From Planctomycetota bacterium (GTDB taxonomy: Bacteria; Planctomycetota; Planctomycetia; Isosphaerales; Isosphaeraceae), in contig JAKAUH010000946.1 of NCBI GenBank assembly GCA_021818605.1, positions 1 to 5,613 on the forward strand: a stretch of DNA of 5,613 bases, in the 5' to 3' direction. The translations under genes and the position numbers were made by a program. Below the pieces are notes generated by a model. The model was given only the letters and a program-made list of their open reading frames with translations, had not been told where the DNA came from and made no database searches. Below, in pieces: positions 5,570 through 5,613 of this stretch. Positions within the stretch are counted from its first letter, which is position 1. Each line of letters starts with the position of its first letter.

Positions 5570-5613
5570 TCCCGTCGGTGGTCTTACCTTCGAAAGGATT
5601 GACACGCTAACGC

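Larger units (their letters stand above)
5495..5613 (-). mobile_element. Group II intron, 3' end only (continues past the window)
   Basis: The minus strand carries the two diagnostic 3' domains of a group II intron in the right order: a domain V hairpin (5569-5537) directly followed by a domain VI hairpin with a bulged adenosine. The predicted 3' splice site is the AT dinucleotide ending at 5495, fitting the usual AY end. Positions 5570-5613 would be the end of domain IV and the domain IV/V linker. All three minus-strand frames were checked there: two close at stops and the third is too short to assign, so no reverse-transcriptase coding can be claimed. Whether the intron is full length, and whether it encodes a maturase, cannot be told from here. 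It lies convergent to the WD40 gene, with its 3' splice site 93 nt past that gene's stop, so it does not interrupt a gene visible in this window. Confidence 0.85.

Noticed and set aside
5570..5613. Possible C-terminus of an intron-encoded reverse transcriptase
   Set aside because: Two of the three minus-strand frames close within the segment and the rest is too short to recognise any maturase motif.

Overview
The window is GC-rich and gene-dense. The neighbourhood suggests a planctomycete, probably of the Isosphaera/Gemmata type: an ITDAGL-type leucine-rich-repeat protein, a large secreted WD40-repeat protein, and a weak or missing Shine-Dalgarno site on one gene. This is inferred from protein style and composition; there is no rRNA or marker gene to confirm it.

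Layout from left to right. (1) Positions 3-608 (+) hold the 3' part of a leucine-rich-repeat protein whose start lies outside the window. (2) Positions 639-3116 (-) hold three co-directional genes, read right to left. The first is a bacterial transglutaminase-like protein with an intact Cys/His/Asp triad. The second is a very small Gly-rich lipoprotein. The third is an ATP-grasp ligase of the glutathionylspermidine-synthase/YgiC-YjfC family. The last pair resembles the E. coli ygiB-ygiC and yjfM-yjfC arrangement (small lipoprotein next to ligase), with a transglutaminase added. (3) A divergent intergenic region (3117-3299) separates this cassette from a 700-residue exported WD40-repeat protein at 3300-5402 (+). 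(4) After that gene comes a strong hairpin (5409-5452). The window then ends in the 3' end of a group II intron on the minus strand: domain V is at 5537-5569, and domain VI with a bulged branch-point A leads to a predicted 3' splice site at 5495. The intron body and any reverse transcriptase lie beyond position 5613.

How the parts may work together. The transglutaminase, lipoprotein and ATP-grasp ligase plausibly form one transcription unit that makes or breaks amide/peptide linkages, perhaps on or near the envelope-anchored Gly-rich lipoprotein. That role is inference, because the substrates of YgiC/YjfC-type ligases are not established. The LRR and WD40 proteins are probably protein-interaction or scaffold proteins with no visible link to the cassette. 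The most distinctive observations are the compact transglutaminase-lipoprotein-ligase cassette and the group II intron end, which the coding genes do not explain.
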